The notes beneath the pieces were generated by a model that was not told the DNA's origin, did not search any database, and was given only the letters and a program-made list of their open reading frames with translations. A stretch of 64,000 bases of DNA from Calliopum simillimum (Eukaryota; Arthropoda; Insecta; Diptera; Lauxaniidae), in NCBI GenBank assembly GCA_951812925.1, contig OX638370.1, positions 35,901,948 to 35,965,947 of the forward strand, given 5' to 3'. The position numbers were made by a program, and so were the translations under genes. Shown here in pieces: positions 31,850 to 42,520 of the stretch (position 1 is the first letter of the stretch; each line of letters begins with the position of its first letter).

Positions 31850-32440
31850 CATTAACAATTTCAATTATCAATAAAATTTTATTGATTACTGATATTTAGT
31901 TTGCATTACCAGTAAAATTTTAGTGATTACTGGAAAAATATCAGTAATAATAAATATTTACTGTTTACTGAAAAAAAAAAAATAGTAACCAGTAAGTTTT
32001 TATTGATAATGCAAATTAAATTTGCATTACCAGTAAATTTTGCTGATTACTGAAAGAAATTGCAGTAAAAATAATTTCTTACTGGTTACTGACAAAAAAT
32101 TGCAGTAAAAATATATTTTTACTGATTACTGAAAGAAAAAAAACAATAACCAGTAAGTTTTTATTGATAATGCAAATGAAATTTGCATTACCAGTAAATT
32201 TTGCTGATTACTGAAAAAAATTGCAGTAAAAATAATTTTTTACTGGTTACTGGGAAAAAATTGCAGTAAAAATAATTTTTACTGATAATGAAAAAAATTG
32301 CAGTAAAAATAATTTTTACTGATTACTGAAAAAAATTGCAGTAAAAATAATTTTTACTGATAGTGAAAAAATTGCAGTAAAAATTACTTTTTACTGATAA
32401 TGAAAATAGTTACTGGTAGTTAAAAATCAATGCAAAGTAA
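31850..32440. repeat. Left subterminal repeat array of the hAT element
   Basis: Many diverged copies of 'TTGCAGTAAAAATAATTTTT' and 'ACTGATTACTGAAAAAA', with larger ~120-160 bp duplications ('GATAATGCAAATnAAATTTGC' at about 32010 and 32170). Subterminal repeats are transposase-binding sites in other hAT elements; that role here is inference. Confidence 0.8.
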
Positions 32441-32572
32441 ATATGAAGCAAAAACCATCCAAAGTAAATAAAACACAATATTTAAGTTGGAAAATTATAC
32501 AAAAACCAACTTTTATTCTATTTTCCTAGAATACTCAATTGCTACTGAACTTTGTATCAAGCGTAGAGCTTT

Positions 32573-33515
32573 TTATACACCGTTATCTTTCCTCAGAACA
32601 AGCAATTCGAAATTTTCATCGTTGAGGTTTTGCCTTCTGGAGCGATTCACAATCCCAGGAAAACAACCGTTCTACAGGTGCAGATGACGGTAATGGGGTA
32701 TTGTATTTTAAAAACACGTTTTTAATTGCTGGATGGTTTTTCAGACAATTTGCAGTAATGTCTTGATCGACTAGGTACAAAATGGTTTCCTGGAGATAAT
32801 TTCCAGAGTCAGTGGAAACACATTGTTCGCTAACATCTGTTAAAGTAGATATACAAGTAAATGTATTAGTACAAATATTTAATGGAAAATTAAGTGTAAA
32901 ATTAATTTCTTTCCCGAAATCGAGGAATACGTTTTTCGGTATGTCCGGCAGAACCCGAGTTTTTACGGCTATTTTGCCATGTTTCGCCACATAAGTGTTG
33001 AACATTCTCCTTACATCTTCTTCTGTTTGCGTTGTTGCTGTTTCTAACAGAGCCTTTACAAAGCGTAATTTTATATCCGGAATAGATATAGCCGCAATAA
33101 CAGCATCCCAAGCGTCAGGCTGCAGTTTAAAATATTTTTCAAATCTTTTAAGCAAAGCTTTAAGCATTTCTTCGCTTACTTTGGCTAAATACTTAAGGCT
33201 TGTGGGGTCTAAACAACGCATTTTTATCCTTAAGGATACTATTGCAGGGACAAGGTAACCAAAATACATAGTTTTTTCGCCCTGAAGAAAATCAATCGCC
33301 TCTGCTATAGGCCCCATAAGCTTTATGTATTCCTCCAAGTACTCAAGCTCGTCATTGAGAATGGTAGGAATTTTGAGCAGAAAACACCATTCCGCTGATT
33401 TTACATTATGTTGCAGTAGCCTCTTTACGGAATCATAAAGTGAGTTCCACCTTGTTATGGTTGGAGTTAATAAACTGTCATTTATAACCGACTTGACTAC
33501 TTCTGCAGTTTTTTT
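32573..33515 (-). pseudogene. hAT transposase, C-terminal half with frameshift
   Basis: The open frame begins upstream of the Met at 33338 with 'ITRWNSLYDSVKRLLQ' (about 33460), a conserved hAT block, and continues 240 codons. It ends in the hATC dimerisation motif 'YNTPLPSSAPVERLF' (about 32690-32650). A frameshift near 32660 diverts it to 'SWDCESL'. The original frame continues as 'RSRRQNLNDENFELLVL' to a stop at 32573. Residues upstream of the RW block are absent. It cannot be active but may still encode a dimerisation domain. Confidence 0.93.
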
Positions 33516-33524
33516 TTAATAATC

Positions 33525-33895
33525 GTAAAATTTTACTGATAATGCAAATTAATATCAATAAAAGTTACTGATTACTTCTATTTTTCCAGTAAATAGTAAA
33601 ATTTACTGATTACTGATATTTCTTACTGATTACTGATATTTTTTCAGTAACCAGTCAAATTTTACTGGTAATTAAATGTGAAATTGCAGTATCAGTAAAA
33701 TTTACTGCTTACTGATATATTTTCCAGTAATCAGTAAAATTTACTGGTAATGCAAATTTGATTTGCATTATCAATAAAAATTTATTGGTTACTGCTTTTT
33801 TTTTTAAATTATCAATAATACTTTATTGGTAATTGCAAATTTAATTGCAATATCAGTAACAAATTTATTTTACTGGAATTGTACTGGTACTGAAA
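33525..33895. repeat. Right subterminal repeat array of the hAT element
   Basis: Repeats of 'CAGTAAnnAGTAAAATTTAC' and 'GCAAATTTnATTTGCATTATC', in inverted orientation to much of the left array. It abuts the right terminus. Confidence 0.78.
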
Positions 33896-33917
33896 AGTGC
33901 CCAACTATGAGTACAAC

Positions 33918-34130
33918 CTTATTTGTCTGGTTCATATCACCCCAAATGTTATTTTTTTTTTTATGAAATTAAAGTTCTTAAAAATATATTTATATTTTAC
34001 CCAAAAGAAAATGTATTAAAGCCCAACTAAGCCCTTTAAAGCGATATTTAATTTTGAAAAACCGGGCATCACATGCCAAAGTTATGGAAAATATGTGGTT
34101 TTGGCTATTTTCAGAGAAGTAAAAATAAAG
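33918..34130. other. Flank between the hAT element and a pogo remnant
   Basis: AT-rich. 'GCCAAAGTTATGGAAAAT' at 34075 faintly resembles subterminal pogo-like sequence ('GCCATAACTTTTTACTGG' at 14473). Its assignment is uncertain. Confidence 0.4.
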
Positions 34131-35124
34131 AAAGGGTTGGGCCACCACCAAATATCGATGAAATATGTACTAAAATAGTGTGTAATGAATATGTATGAAA
34201 CTTTTTATTGTTTTTCATTCGATTATACAAAATTTCGATGAAAAATCTACATAATAACATTAATCTGAATCACAATTTGAGATTAACGCACTTCAAGTGC
34301 ACGTCTCGCTTGCATTCAATGCAAGCGATGGAATTGTTTCGATTTAGTTTCGCGGGCATCGGTTCCAAGCTTATAATGCAGAGGTCTTGATCTACATCTT
34401 CGTCGGAAGAGGATTTTGTGTGCTTTTTTCGGTGGGCGACCTCGTTTAGCAGGTGTTGCTTTTGCGTTAGATTTCTTCGCGTCTGATTTTGGACGTATTT
34501 TAGGCGTTTTCGAAGCATCGCGCATCTCTTGCTTTTTACATAACTCTTCGCGGTTCTCTAGGAAGGTTAAAATCGTGCTTTGCATCGGGCTGCGCCCCCG
34601 ATTAGATTTCACTGTTAGAGTGACCGGTTGCAGAGGCTCGACCAATGACAAAATCGTAGAAAGGGTGGACTTATGTTCTATGTTCCGAAAAACTGATTGG
34701 GTAATGTTATTTCACTGACTCGAAATAAAAATTGATGTGGCCCAACCCTGACTACACGAGTGGCCCAACCCTGACGACAAGCGTGTTTTTCGATCGCCCA
34801 ATACTACATGCAAACAGGTAAGGAAATCGAACTTTCCCTTTGGGAAGTTGTTAATGGTTCACCCCTTAATGGAAATATGTACTTTCTTTTGCGGTAACAT
34901 TGGTTTTTTCCAAGTTTTGAGTCGTTTTTTACTGCTATTACAAAATTTTTTGAACTACCGAAAACAACACGAAGGCATAAAAATTTTTACTGACAATCCC
35001 GGTGACAAGCAATGCTTAAAAAAGTTTTCTGGTATCGAGAACAATAATTCGACGCTATAACACAGATGGCGGCTCGTGTCATATACGAGAAATAGCAGTG
35101 GCCCAACCCTGACGACATTCCCCT
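34131..35124 (-). mobile_element. Deleted pogo-like element, C-terminal remnant
   Basis: The right end, read on the minus strand, starts 'GGGGAATGTCGTCAGGGTTG' next to TA. It shares GGGGAATGT with the element at 14.4-20.8 kb. 'AGGGTTGGGCCA' at 34133 is an inverted partner, so the outermost left ~15 bp are lost. 'GTGGCCCAACCCTGACGAC' repeats three times in 34737-35120. Coding remains only for the transposase tail. It sits against tRNA-like repeat copy 4. Confidence 0.7.
34270..34651 (-). pseudogene. Pogo-like transposase C-terminus, frameshifted
   Basis: Frame one (34651-34440) reads 'EPLQPVTLTVKSNRGRSPMQ' and an AT-hook-like 'KRGRPPKK'. After a frameshift near 34435, frame two gives 'SSSDEDVDQDLCIISLE' and 'IACIECKRDVHLKCVNLKL' then a stop. 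The CxxC and HxxC pairs align with the PHD-like tail at 15.6-15.74 kb; the first pair has decayed (C-I-I-S). The catalytic domain is absent. Confidence 0.8.
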
Positions 35125-35530
35125 ACTAAAAGTTAACAAAAAAACAAACGAATTGACCACACTAGAATTCGAACTGGGGTCTTGTACGTGTGATAGATGG
35201 AAACATATTATTTTTACTTACAATTACAATATATTTAGACCTCTAGACCACTGACCTATATGATGAAGTGGTATAAAATTTGTATATTAAGTCTGTTCAA
35301 ACAAAAATATTTTACAAGAACTATAAAGGAAAAATTGTAATACATTTCTCTGTCGGAAAGCATAATTTACTCTATGTATAGGAAAATGTAGACAATTTAG
35401 AGTTAATATTACTTTATTTTTCACTTTATTTTGTTTGTAAATATTATTTTACGGAACATCAAACAGTTTATGTTTATTTCTGTTTGAAATTTAGTGTTAA
35501 TTTTTTTGATTCTAGTAAGTAGTATGGTAA
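35125..35530 (-). repeat. tRNA-like repeat, copy 4
   Basis: It contains 'GACCACACTAGAATTCGAAC' (complement of a B box) at about 35156, 'CCACTGACCTATATGATGAA' (complement of the A box) at about 35248, and the long far end 'ATTACTTTATTTTTCACTTT' shared with 31230-31260. Confidence 0.75.
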
Positions 35531-36057
35531 CTTCCTTCTGGTTGTTAGATCATGGGTTTAATTTCGAGGCGACTAAAAAATTTATTTTATTTTTTTTTTT
35601 ATAATCTAAAATACAGCTCTGATCATATATTAATGCATTTTTCTACTATCCGTATACGATTTACCTATACAAAAAAAGTTTTAAGAGTTAGTTGAGTATT
35701 CTCTTCCTCACACTCAGCATGACTTCCACAATATTTCTTCAGGTTGGCTAACGATTAGACTTTAACTTAGATAAAGATTTAGTGACGATAGATTTGCCTT
35801 TGATCAATGCCTCACAGAGCCTCACAGTTGTTTCCTAAATATTGGTACAGAAGTTTTCATAGCTTAGTCTCTAATTTCATTATTACAGTGGGATGAAGTT
35901 GACAATTACAATTTTTTTTCTCCATTTATTACGATACTTCCTTCCTGTTAATGAGTTTTTCGTCTATATTTGGTATGGTTGCACAATATGAACTAATTTT
36001 ATTAATAGCAGCAATATTGTTGTGCATTTTTTAATTGCTTGGATGTATATATGTACA
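35531..36057. other. Non-coding DNA, unassigned
   Basis: AT-rich, no feature recognised. Confidence 0.45.
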
Positions 36058-36061
36058 TTAA

Positions 36062-36741
36062 GGTGGGTCAATCAATATACAAAATAAAATTTATTTTCAG
36101 ATAACCATTGAAATGTGTTGCTTGGCTTATTGTTGAACTCTGGTGAAAATTTTAACAATGCTAGAATTTTGTATAGACCAAAAACACAAAATACAGAATA
36201 ACTTTTTGTTTGGCTACATAACGCAAAAAAAATATCATAAAAAAGTACACGAATATTTTTTAAGTTTTGCATCGAAAGCTTTTCAAAAGTTGCTCTTTGT
36301 GTCAGGACATTGATTTTAGAAACAGTGATAAATCAAAAGTTTTAATCGTGTCATCAGTTGCACATCTTGCCTGAAAATATGCTACGATATGATTTGTAAG
36401 AGAAATGTAACAAAATCATAGACAAAAACGTAACGTTCTTCCAGGTTCAATTTTAAACAGGTGACACGTTTAAAATTTGAGATTAATCACTGTTTCTAAA
36501 ATATCCGTGTCTTGACGCAGAGAGCAACTTTTCAAAAACTTTTGATGCAAAATTTAAAAGTTTTTTGTGTACTTTTTTTGAGTTACGTAGCCAAACAAAA
36601 AAGATTGCCATAAAAATTTTGTGTTTTTGGTCCGAAAAAAAAAAAATCCTAGCATTATTGAAGTTTTCACCAGAGTCAAAATATTTTGTGAGAAGTCTAA
36701 CAATAAGGGGTACAAAAACAATTTTTTTTTGGCAACCCAAC
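36062..36741. mobile_element. Foldback element flanked by TTAA, 680 bp
   Basis: The arms 36062-36330 and 36482-36741 are inverted copies with small gaps ('CTTTTCAAAAGTTGCTCT' versus complement, 'CTGGTGAAAA' versus complement, 'CCAAAAACACAAAAT' versus complement). The ends are GGTGGGTCA and, inverted, GTTGGGTTG. TTAA lies immediately outside at 36058-36061 and 36742-36745, as for piggyBac insertions. No piggyBac transposase or canonical CCC end is present, so the superfamily is tentative. Confidence 0.78.
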
Positions 36742-36745
36742 TTAA

Positions 36746-38195
36746 TATACATATGTACTATATATAATATTTTAAATACACTTAGCTGTAGTTTTAGTTG
36801 TTTATTTCTGTCGCAAGCAACTTCTTGGAGCTACATATATGTGTATATATTTTTTAGTAATTTTTCTTGCTTGTTTTTGCATGTTAAATCATACAATCGT
36901 ACATTGCATAAAACATGCAATTTTCGTGTAGCTTTTTTTTAAAAAAAAAAAATTTATTACTTCACACCTTTTTATTGAGCAAGCAAAAAATTTCTGCAAT
37001 AACTCTGCCAAGAAAATCATTAAAAGATTTTTATTAAACATAAAAATTTATTATTCTCAAGAAAAACATATAAGTTCTTAAGATTTGATGTGCTATTTAA
37101 AAAATTTTTTATTTTTTTTGAAACATTCATATGTTTAATTATTAAGTACAACTTCAGTTCGCTAGCTCTTCCTATTTTTAGCAAAGATTTATTTTCGTTT
37201 AAAGTTTACGTATTGTATTTTTAATTAAAACTATATGTCTAGATTTTTTGTTGCTTTTTTTTTTTCTTTTTACTATAAAATAAACATAAAACACAACAGT
37301 TGTTTTTTATTTACATATCTTAGTAATTAATTAAAAACTTTAGTTCTGTGTGTAGAGAATAAAAACATTTAAAAATCCGTTGGTACGTGTTTTTTCCAAC
37401 AAGTTTTGTTCTCTTTTTTTTTTCTTTTGTGAAAATTAAAACAACAATGAAACACAGGTTTTGCTGCTTAATTGTAAATGCGGATTTATCAAATTTCATA
37501 CTAAATATAATTTTGCATAAAAACAAACAATTGAAAATTAATTAAGGTGGGTCTTGTCTTGTCGTTTTCAATTAATACCTTTTATCTGAGGTAGCACAAC
37601 CAACTATTGGCTTGTTATTTGCGTGGAAAAGTTAAAATATAAAAGTACGATATTAATTGTTTATGTATCCGGAACAAAAGAAAAAATACAATTTTTATTT
37701 TTGAAAATTAGTACTAATTTAAAGTAATCTTCATGGTTTAAAGTGAAAAACTTTTTTCTGGCGTCCAACATTGTTTGTTACGTACTGGCACAATATAAGT
37801 TGGGTGACAAATCAAGAATTATTGGATCAGAAAGGGTTCTTAAGCAGAAAAATTTTTACACTTGTGAAATTAAAAAACTTCAATGAGAAGAGCGCAAAAA
37901 AAAACTAGTAAGAGTGTTATTTTTGTCCTAGTCCAAAATCGATTGTATTCTAAAACGTCAAAAGAAAGTTTTTAAATCCAAATAACTCTATTCATATATC
38001 ATTTTCAAGTGTATACATAGGTGCAAAGTGTATTTAAGAATTTAATAGAATTTTTTAGCTCTGAAGATTGTGGAGCGTCTGGATCTGAAACGAGATTTTG
38101 TGTATTATCCTACTGTTTTTCGAAGAAAATATTTTAAAAGATTCAGAGATTTCGAATAACCTTACAATATGTAAAGTATTTTTTTTCGGAGAAAT
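36746..38195. other. Non-coding DNA, unassigned
   Basis: AT-rich with poly-T runs. 'TTAAGGTGGGTC' at about 37542 repeats the end motif of the neighbouring foldback but no partner end was found. Confidence 0.45.
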
Positions 38196-38199
38196 TTAA

Positions 38200-38345
38200 G
38201 TGATATTTACCTTACTGTAAAGTTTAAAGAAAAAAAAAAAAAGAAAAAAAAAAAAAAACAAACTGACCGCACTAGGATTCGAACTGGGGTCCGTCTGTTT
38301 GATGGATAGAAATATATTATTTTTACTTATGTACTTAGTTCATCA
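38200..38345 (-). repeat. tRNA-like repeat, copy 5 (partial)
   Basis: 'GATATTTACCTTACTGTAAA', a poly-A stretch, then 'GACCGCACTAGGATTCGAAC' (complement of a canonical B box GTTCGAATCC) at 38266-38285. It stops shortly after, before the A-box region. This copy has the best-preserved B box. Confidence 0.75.
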
Positions 38346-39234
38346 TATACCGCAATTTTTTGTCAAACTCCACAGAGCTTGAACGCTTTTTAAAGCTATA
38401 CGAATGACAAATACTGTCGTGAGCCCGATCACCTTTTAAAGCTTTTTGCAGGCAACCTTTAGTTATAGATCCATTCTTTATTTAAAATTTTCTTTTAATA
38501 ATTTCAATATAATCAAATATTGATATCTTTTGCTCGATGTCACTTAGAGATCAGCTGTCATTGAAGTTTAATTGTCTGGTGAGTGGAGTAAAAGAATTGT
38601 AAAATTCCATTGTGGCTGCTAAAAACAACTCTAATTTCTAGATATTTCAATCAACGTGACGTATGAGTGACATCAAATTGTTAAAAATTTTTTTTCTACT
38701 TCAAACTTTAATATTATTTTTAGCTCAGAGTTTTTATGTTTATTTTAGCTTTCGAATTCCATAACTTCCCTCCGATGCAACTTAGCACCCAAGTGCCTTT
38801 AGCATTTTTCTTTACTGATAAGTGCTTAATAGGAAAATTCAAATTTCAACCTTGGCCGCTTAGGTGCTTACATACCATGCCTATAGACAGCAGCTTAAAT
38901 TTTCCAAATGATGAAATAACAGTGAAATAAGAGTGATTTATAAAAATTTCCAAACAAAAGTGCTCATTTCCAAATGCTTTAGAACAAAAGGTCTTGTGTC
39001 CAAATGTTTTTTAAATTTTGCAATTTCTACAAATATGTTAGAATAAAAATGTTAAGGAGATTAGAATCTACAACCCTGGGAACATTAAAAAAAAATAAGT
39101 TATTGTAAGCAGCCCCTAAAAGTTTATTCTCATTACTGAAAATTTGTTTAACATGCTTTCACGCCGTTTTGAAAAATCACTGCTCAAATGTAATAGGAAT
39201 GGTATTAATATTGGCTTTATTTAAATGATTAATC
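38346..39234. other. Non-coding DNA, unassigned
   Basis: No gene or repeat recognised. Confidence 0.45.
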
Positions 39235-39675
39235 ATCCAATGGTCAAAATTTGGCCACAAATGTATCAACTAATTTTGGTACTTTTTGAATAGTTTTAGT
39301 ACTTTTTTTTTGCTATTTGGTACAAAATAGTAAAGCTTATTTATCATCCCTGGTACAATGCCAAATGTGAAACGAAAAGAAAGCAACAAACACGAAGTCA
39401 GTATCAATCAGCTTTTTGTCTTTCTCTTTGTGCGGTCAGAGCTGATATCTTTTCACACAGAGCTGGTACCTTTTCAGCTCTGTGTGACCGCATATTTTGT
39501 CGTTGTTAATATTGAAAAATTTGCATTTAATTTTACCTGGCTTAATGGCAACATATTAAAGTAATTTTAAGTTTGTGCACATCTACATGCAAATACCATT
39601 CTAATGGTGTATAATTCGAAGTAGTGCTCCATTTTTAACATAGTAAAAAAGGTAAGACAAATTTTTGTCTTGTCC
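39235..39675 (+). repeat. Dispersed ~430-bp repeat, copy 1
   Basis: It matches 52066-52466 from 'CAATGGTCAAAATT' through 'GCTATTTGGTACAAAATA', 'CATCCCTGGTACAATG', 'TTTTCAGCTCTGTGT', 'CTAATGGTGTATAATT' to 'ACAAATTTTTGTCTT'. This copy has an extra palindromic patch (39435-39490: 'GTGCGGTCAGAGCTG' and 'CAGCTCTGTGTGACCGCA'). No ends or coding capacity identified. Confidence 0.8.
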
Positions 39676-39709
39676 AATTTTCGACTACTTGTTTGAGCAT
39701 ACAGGCAGT

Positions 39710-40115
39710 AAAGCGATTCCAAAGTTATCTAGATTTTGATTTTCAAATCAAAATAAATCATTTTGGAATCAATTTAAACTTTTTCAAAACCAAATCAAAT
39801 CAACATTTTTCGAATCAATTTAACATTAAGGTATACAAGCCAAATTGAACATTGTACAAGGGTATTATGTCTTTACTTTGTATGCTTGGGTATTTATATT
39901 TATTCGAACTACCCAACAAACAAAAGTTAATTAAAAATAGTGATTAATATATACCTTGTGCAAGGTTTCATTTGGTTTATATAAAGGAGTTATTGATTTG
40001 GAAAAAGTTTGATTTGTTTCGGAAAAAGTTTTATTTTGATTTACAAAAGGTTTAATTTGAATGTAAATAAATTAGTTTGATTTGGAAAAGGTTTAACTTG
40101 GAGTGGAAAACCTGT
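39710..40115. repeat. Foldback repeat, ~400 bp
   Basis: The left half carries 'TTTTTCAAAACCAAATCAAATC' and 'AAGGTATACAAGCCAAATTG'. The right half carries the complements 'GATTTGGAAAAAGTTTGATT' and 'CATTTGGTTTATATAAAGG'. Centre near 39900. A MITE-like origin is likely; ends not defined. Confidence 0.6.
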
Positions 40116-41929
40116 AACACTCTTATAATTATATATGGTCATTGCCACTCTATCGGTCTGTCAAATATCAAATTGACTGTCACTAAGACAACAAATCAAG
40201 CATTTTAAAAACACCCTTTATTTGCTTATAACTCTCGCTTTCTTCAAATGTTTTTATTAATTAATTATTAATTTTGTTGTCTTGTTGTTTTTTTTTCATA
40301 AAAAAACAATATTATTCAATATTAAAAAAAATGTTGTATTATTTGCAATAAATAATAAGTGAGTGGCGTCATAAATTTCAAGAGCAACCACAAGAGAGAG
40401 CAATAAATAGAGAAAGATCTTACACCTGCAATCGAATTATTTATCACTTTGAGTGTTGTACCAATCAACAAAGAGAGCTTTTGATCACTCACCTGAATAC
40501 GATTGCTTTGGACAGAGCAATGATTGAGCAAAAAAGCGGGAAAGTGATCGGTTTCGATAGATTGTAGATAGATAGATAGATGGATACACTATAATTTCAA
40601 CTATTGCTGATTTTTTATTTATTTTTTTATTGATATCATTATTTTTTATATTGAGCGCTTTTTTCATTTTTTTTTCTTTTCATTCCATAATTCCAATCGG
40701 CTTAATAAAAACGTAATCGTTTTTAATTGCTGCTTATTACAAAATACTGTGGTTGGCTTTTATTTTAAGATAAAAGAAAAAAAAAAAAAAAAATAGTAAT
40801 TTTTTAAAAAATGTGGAAAATGATGAAGAAATTTGCATAGTTTTGTATAGACAAAGTCGAGTGGTATTGTAGTAGTGATAAACACGTTTCTTTTTATATT
40901 TATAGTTTATATGTATGCATGCGGTATAAAAAATCTGTTTATTATTTAAATTTAGTTATTGATATGCATAGGGTGTTTCATAAGCAATTATTATTTTAAT
41001 TGTTTTCATTAAAGCAGCTGGATTTATTAAGTTGAATTGATCATCATGATATTGGAATTAGATATGTCCACGAGTGTTGATGTCACGCTGTAAATATACA
41101 CGTTGTTTGCTTTTACTAATCGTCAACTAAAGGAAGGGGGTTTTCCTTAAAGTTTTTAAATATATAGTTTGAAAAAACTTGTAGAAATCGATGAAAATAT
41201 TAGATAATACTAATCGAAATTTGTAAAAGAAAATTTAAGCGAATTTTATACATATGAATATGGTTTGAGTCTCGATATCGTACCAGTGATATTTTGATTG
41301 CAATTTATATAAATTATTTGCTTATATTGAGGAAAAAGCACCTAAAATTTTATGAAACTTATGGGGAATACCTTCTCATTTCATTATTTATTTATGCATA
41401 TTTTTAGTAGCAAACAGAGGATTGGTGTTCCAAAAAATTCTGAAACTTATAGAATTTGTCACACCTTCTTCACTACTGCCAGAATTTTTTAGTATTTATT
41501 ATACATGTATACCTATTTCTCTCATAAGTCAATATAAAAGGCTAAAAAAAAAAAAAATTAAGTTAGCACCAGGAATCCAAATGGAAATTTAATTCAAAGT
41601 TCTAAGGAATACAAACATTTAATTTCTGAAAATAATATTCTAAGAATATACAAACTATTATGCAGAACACAATTTTTATAAATGACGTCAAAAAGTTGAA
41701 AAAAAGAGAGAAAATTAAAGAACTGTGAAAATAAGTTCATAATGTAGACTGTTTTTGAGAAAATCCACGCCTAAAGTTATAAGAAATCAATTTTGGACTT
41801 GATTCCATTCACCATATAAAATATCAGCTATTACAAATACATGGCACTTAGAAGCACTAGTGTTGTCAATTTCGGATATATAAGTAACAATCTACTTATA
41901 AATTAAGTGTCTGCTTTAGACGTCTTGTT
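40116..41929. other. Non-coding DNA, unassigned
   Basis: AT-rich with a GATA-type microsatellite at 40560-40585 and several poly-A runs. No gene seen. Confidence 0.45.
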
Positions 41930-42520
41930 GACGTTTTAAAACATTTCGTTTCAAGATACTTTATGTCTTGTACCCGTTTTTTATATATCAAATACTTCAG
42001 TTCAGTGTCGCGAACAAATACCTTGACATTGGATATGAAAGAAGAAAAAAAAAAAAAAAATGCTGCACTGACCTGTCTTCTTTGAATTGTTTCATTTCAG
42101 TGCATATATTGCAGTTGTGGTGTACACTACAAAATGCTACTTTAGTAACAAAAGCAATTTTTCGCTCTCTTTTTGTGCCTCTTGTTTGCATACGCTCTCT
42201 CTCTCTCCCTCTCTCTTGCAAAAAAGTATAAAAGCTAATACAATGCTGGGTTTCCAATGCCTTGTAACTTGCAAGTATTACCATATCAAAAATTTTAATG
42301 TTGTTTTCTACTCGCATGTTTTACACTGACCTGAAGTATTTATTTGTATAATATACAGCACACTGACGTATTCCTTAGAATCAAGTTTTTATTTTGACAC
42401 TGATAAAACAAGTCAGTGTACTTCATTGTCAAAATGAAATCAGTGTACAGTAAATATTTGAATCTGGAATTTTTTAAATCAAATACTTCAGTTCAGTGTT
42501 TAAGTGCGAGTAAAAACAAG
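41930..42520 (+). repeat. Dispersed ~0.5-0.6 kb repeat, copy 2
   Basis: Direct-orientation partner of 7886-8405. It carries 'CAAATACTTCAGTTCAGTGT' twice, near 41989 and 42480, and an inverted 'ACACTGACCTGAAGTATTT' at about 42324. A pyrimidine tract (CTCTCTCTCTCC) lies at 42193. Confidence 0.75.

Larger units (their letters stand above)
31817..33909 (-). mobile_element. hAT transposon, 2.09 kb, complete ends
   Basis: The termini CATAGATGGGCAC (31817) and GTGCCCAACTATG (to 33909) are inverted copies with one mismatch, flanked by the exact 8-bp duplication AGTACAAC (31809-31816 and 33910-33917). Both subterminal regions (31850-32440 and 33525-33895) are packed with 'CAGTAAAAnTnATTTTTACTG'-type motifs. 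The coding part is the C-terminal half of a hAT transposase. The N-terminal half, including BED finger and first catalytic residues, is deleted. Confidence 0.95.

Noticed and set aside
36565..36942. 125-codon plus-strand ORF
   Set aside because: It spans the end of a foldback element and mirrors a minus-strand ORF in the other arm; no protein similarity.
38266..38285. tRNA gene on the minus strand (perfect B box)
   Set aside because: It belongs to a repeat family and its A-box side is missing.
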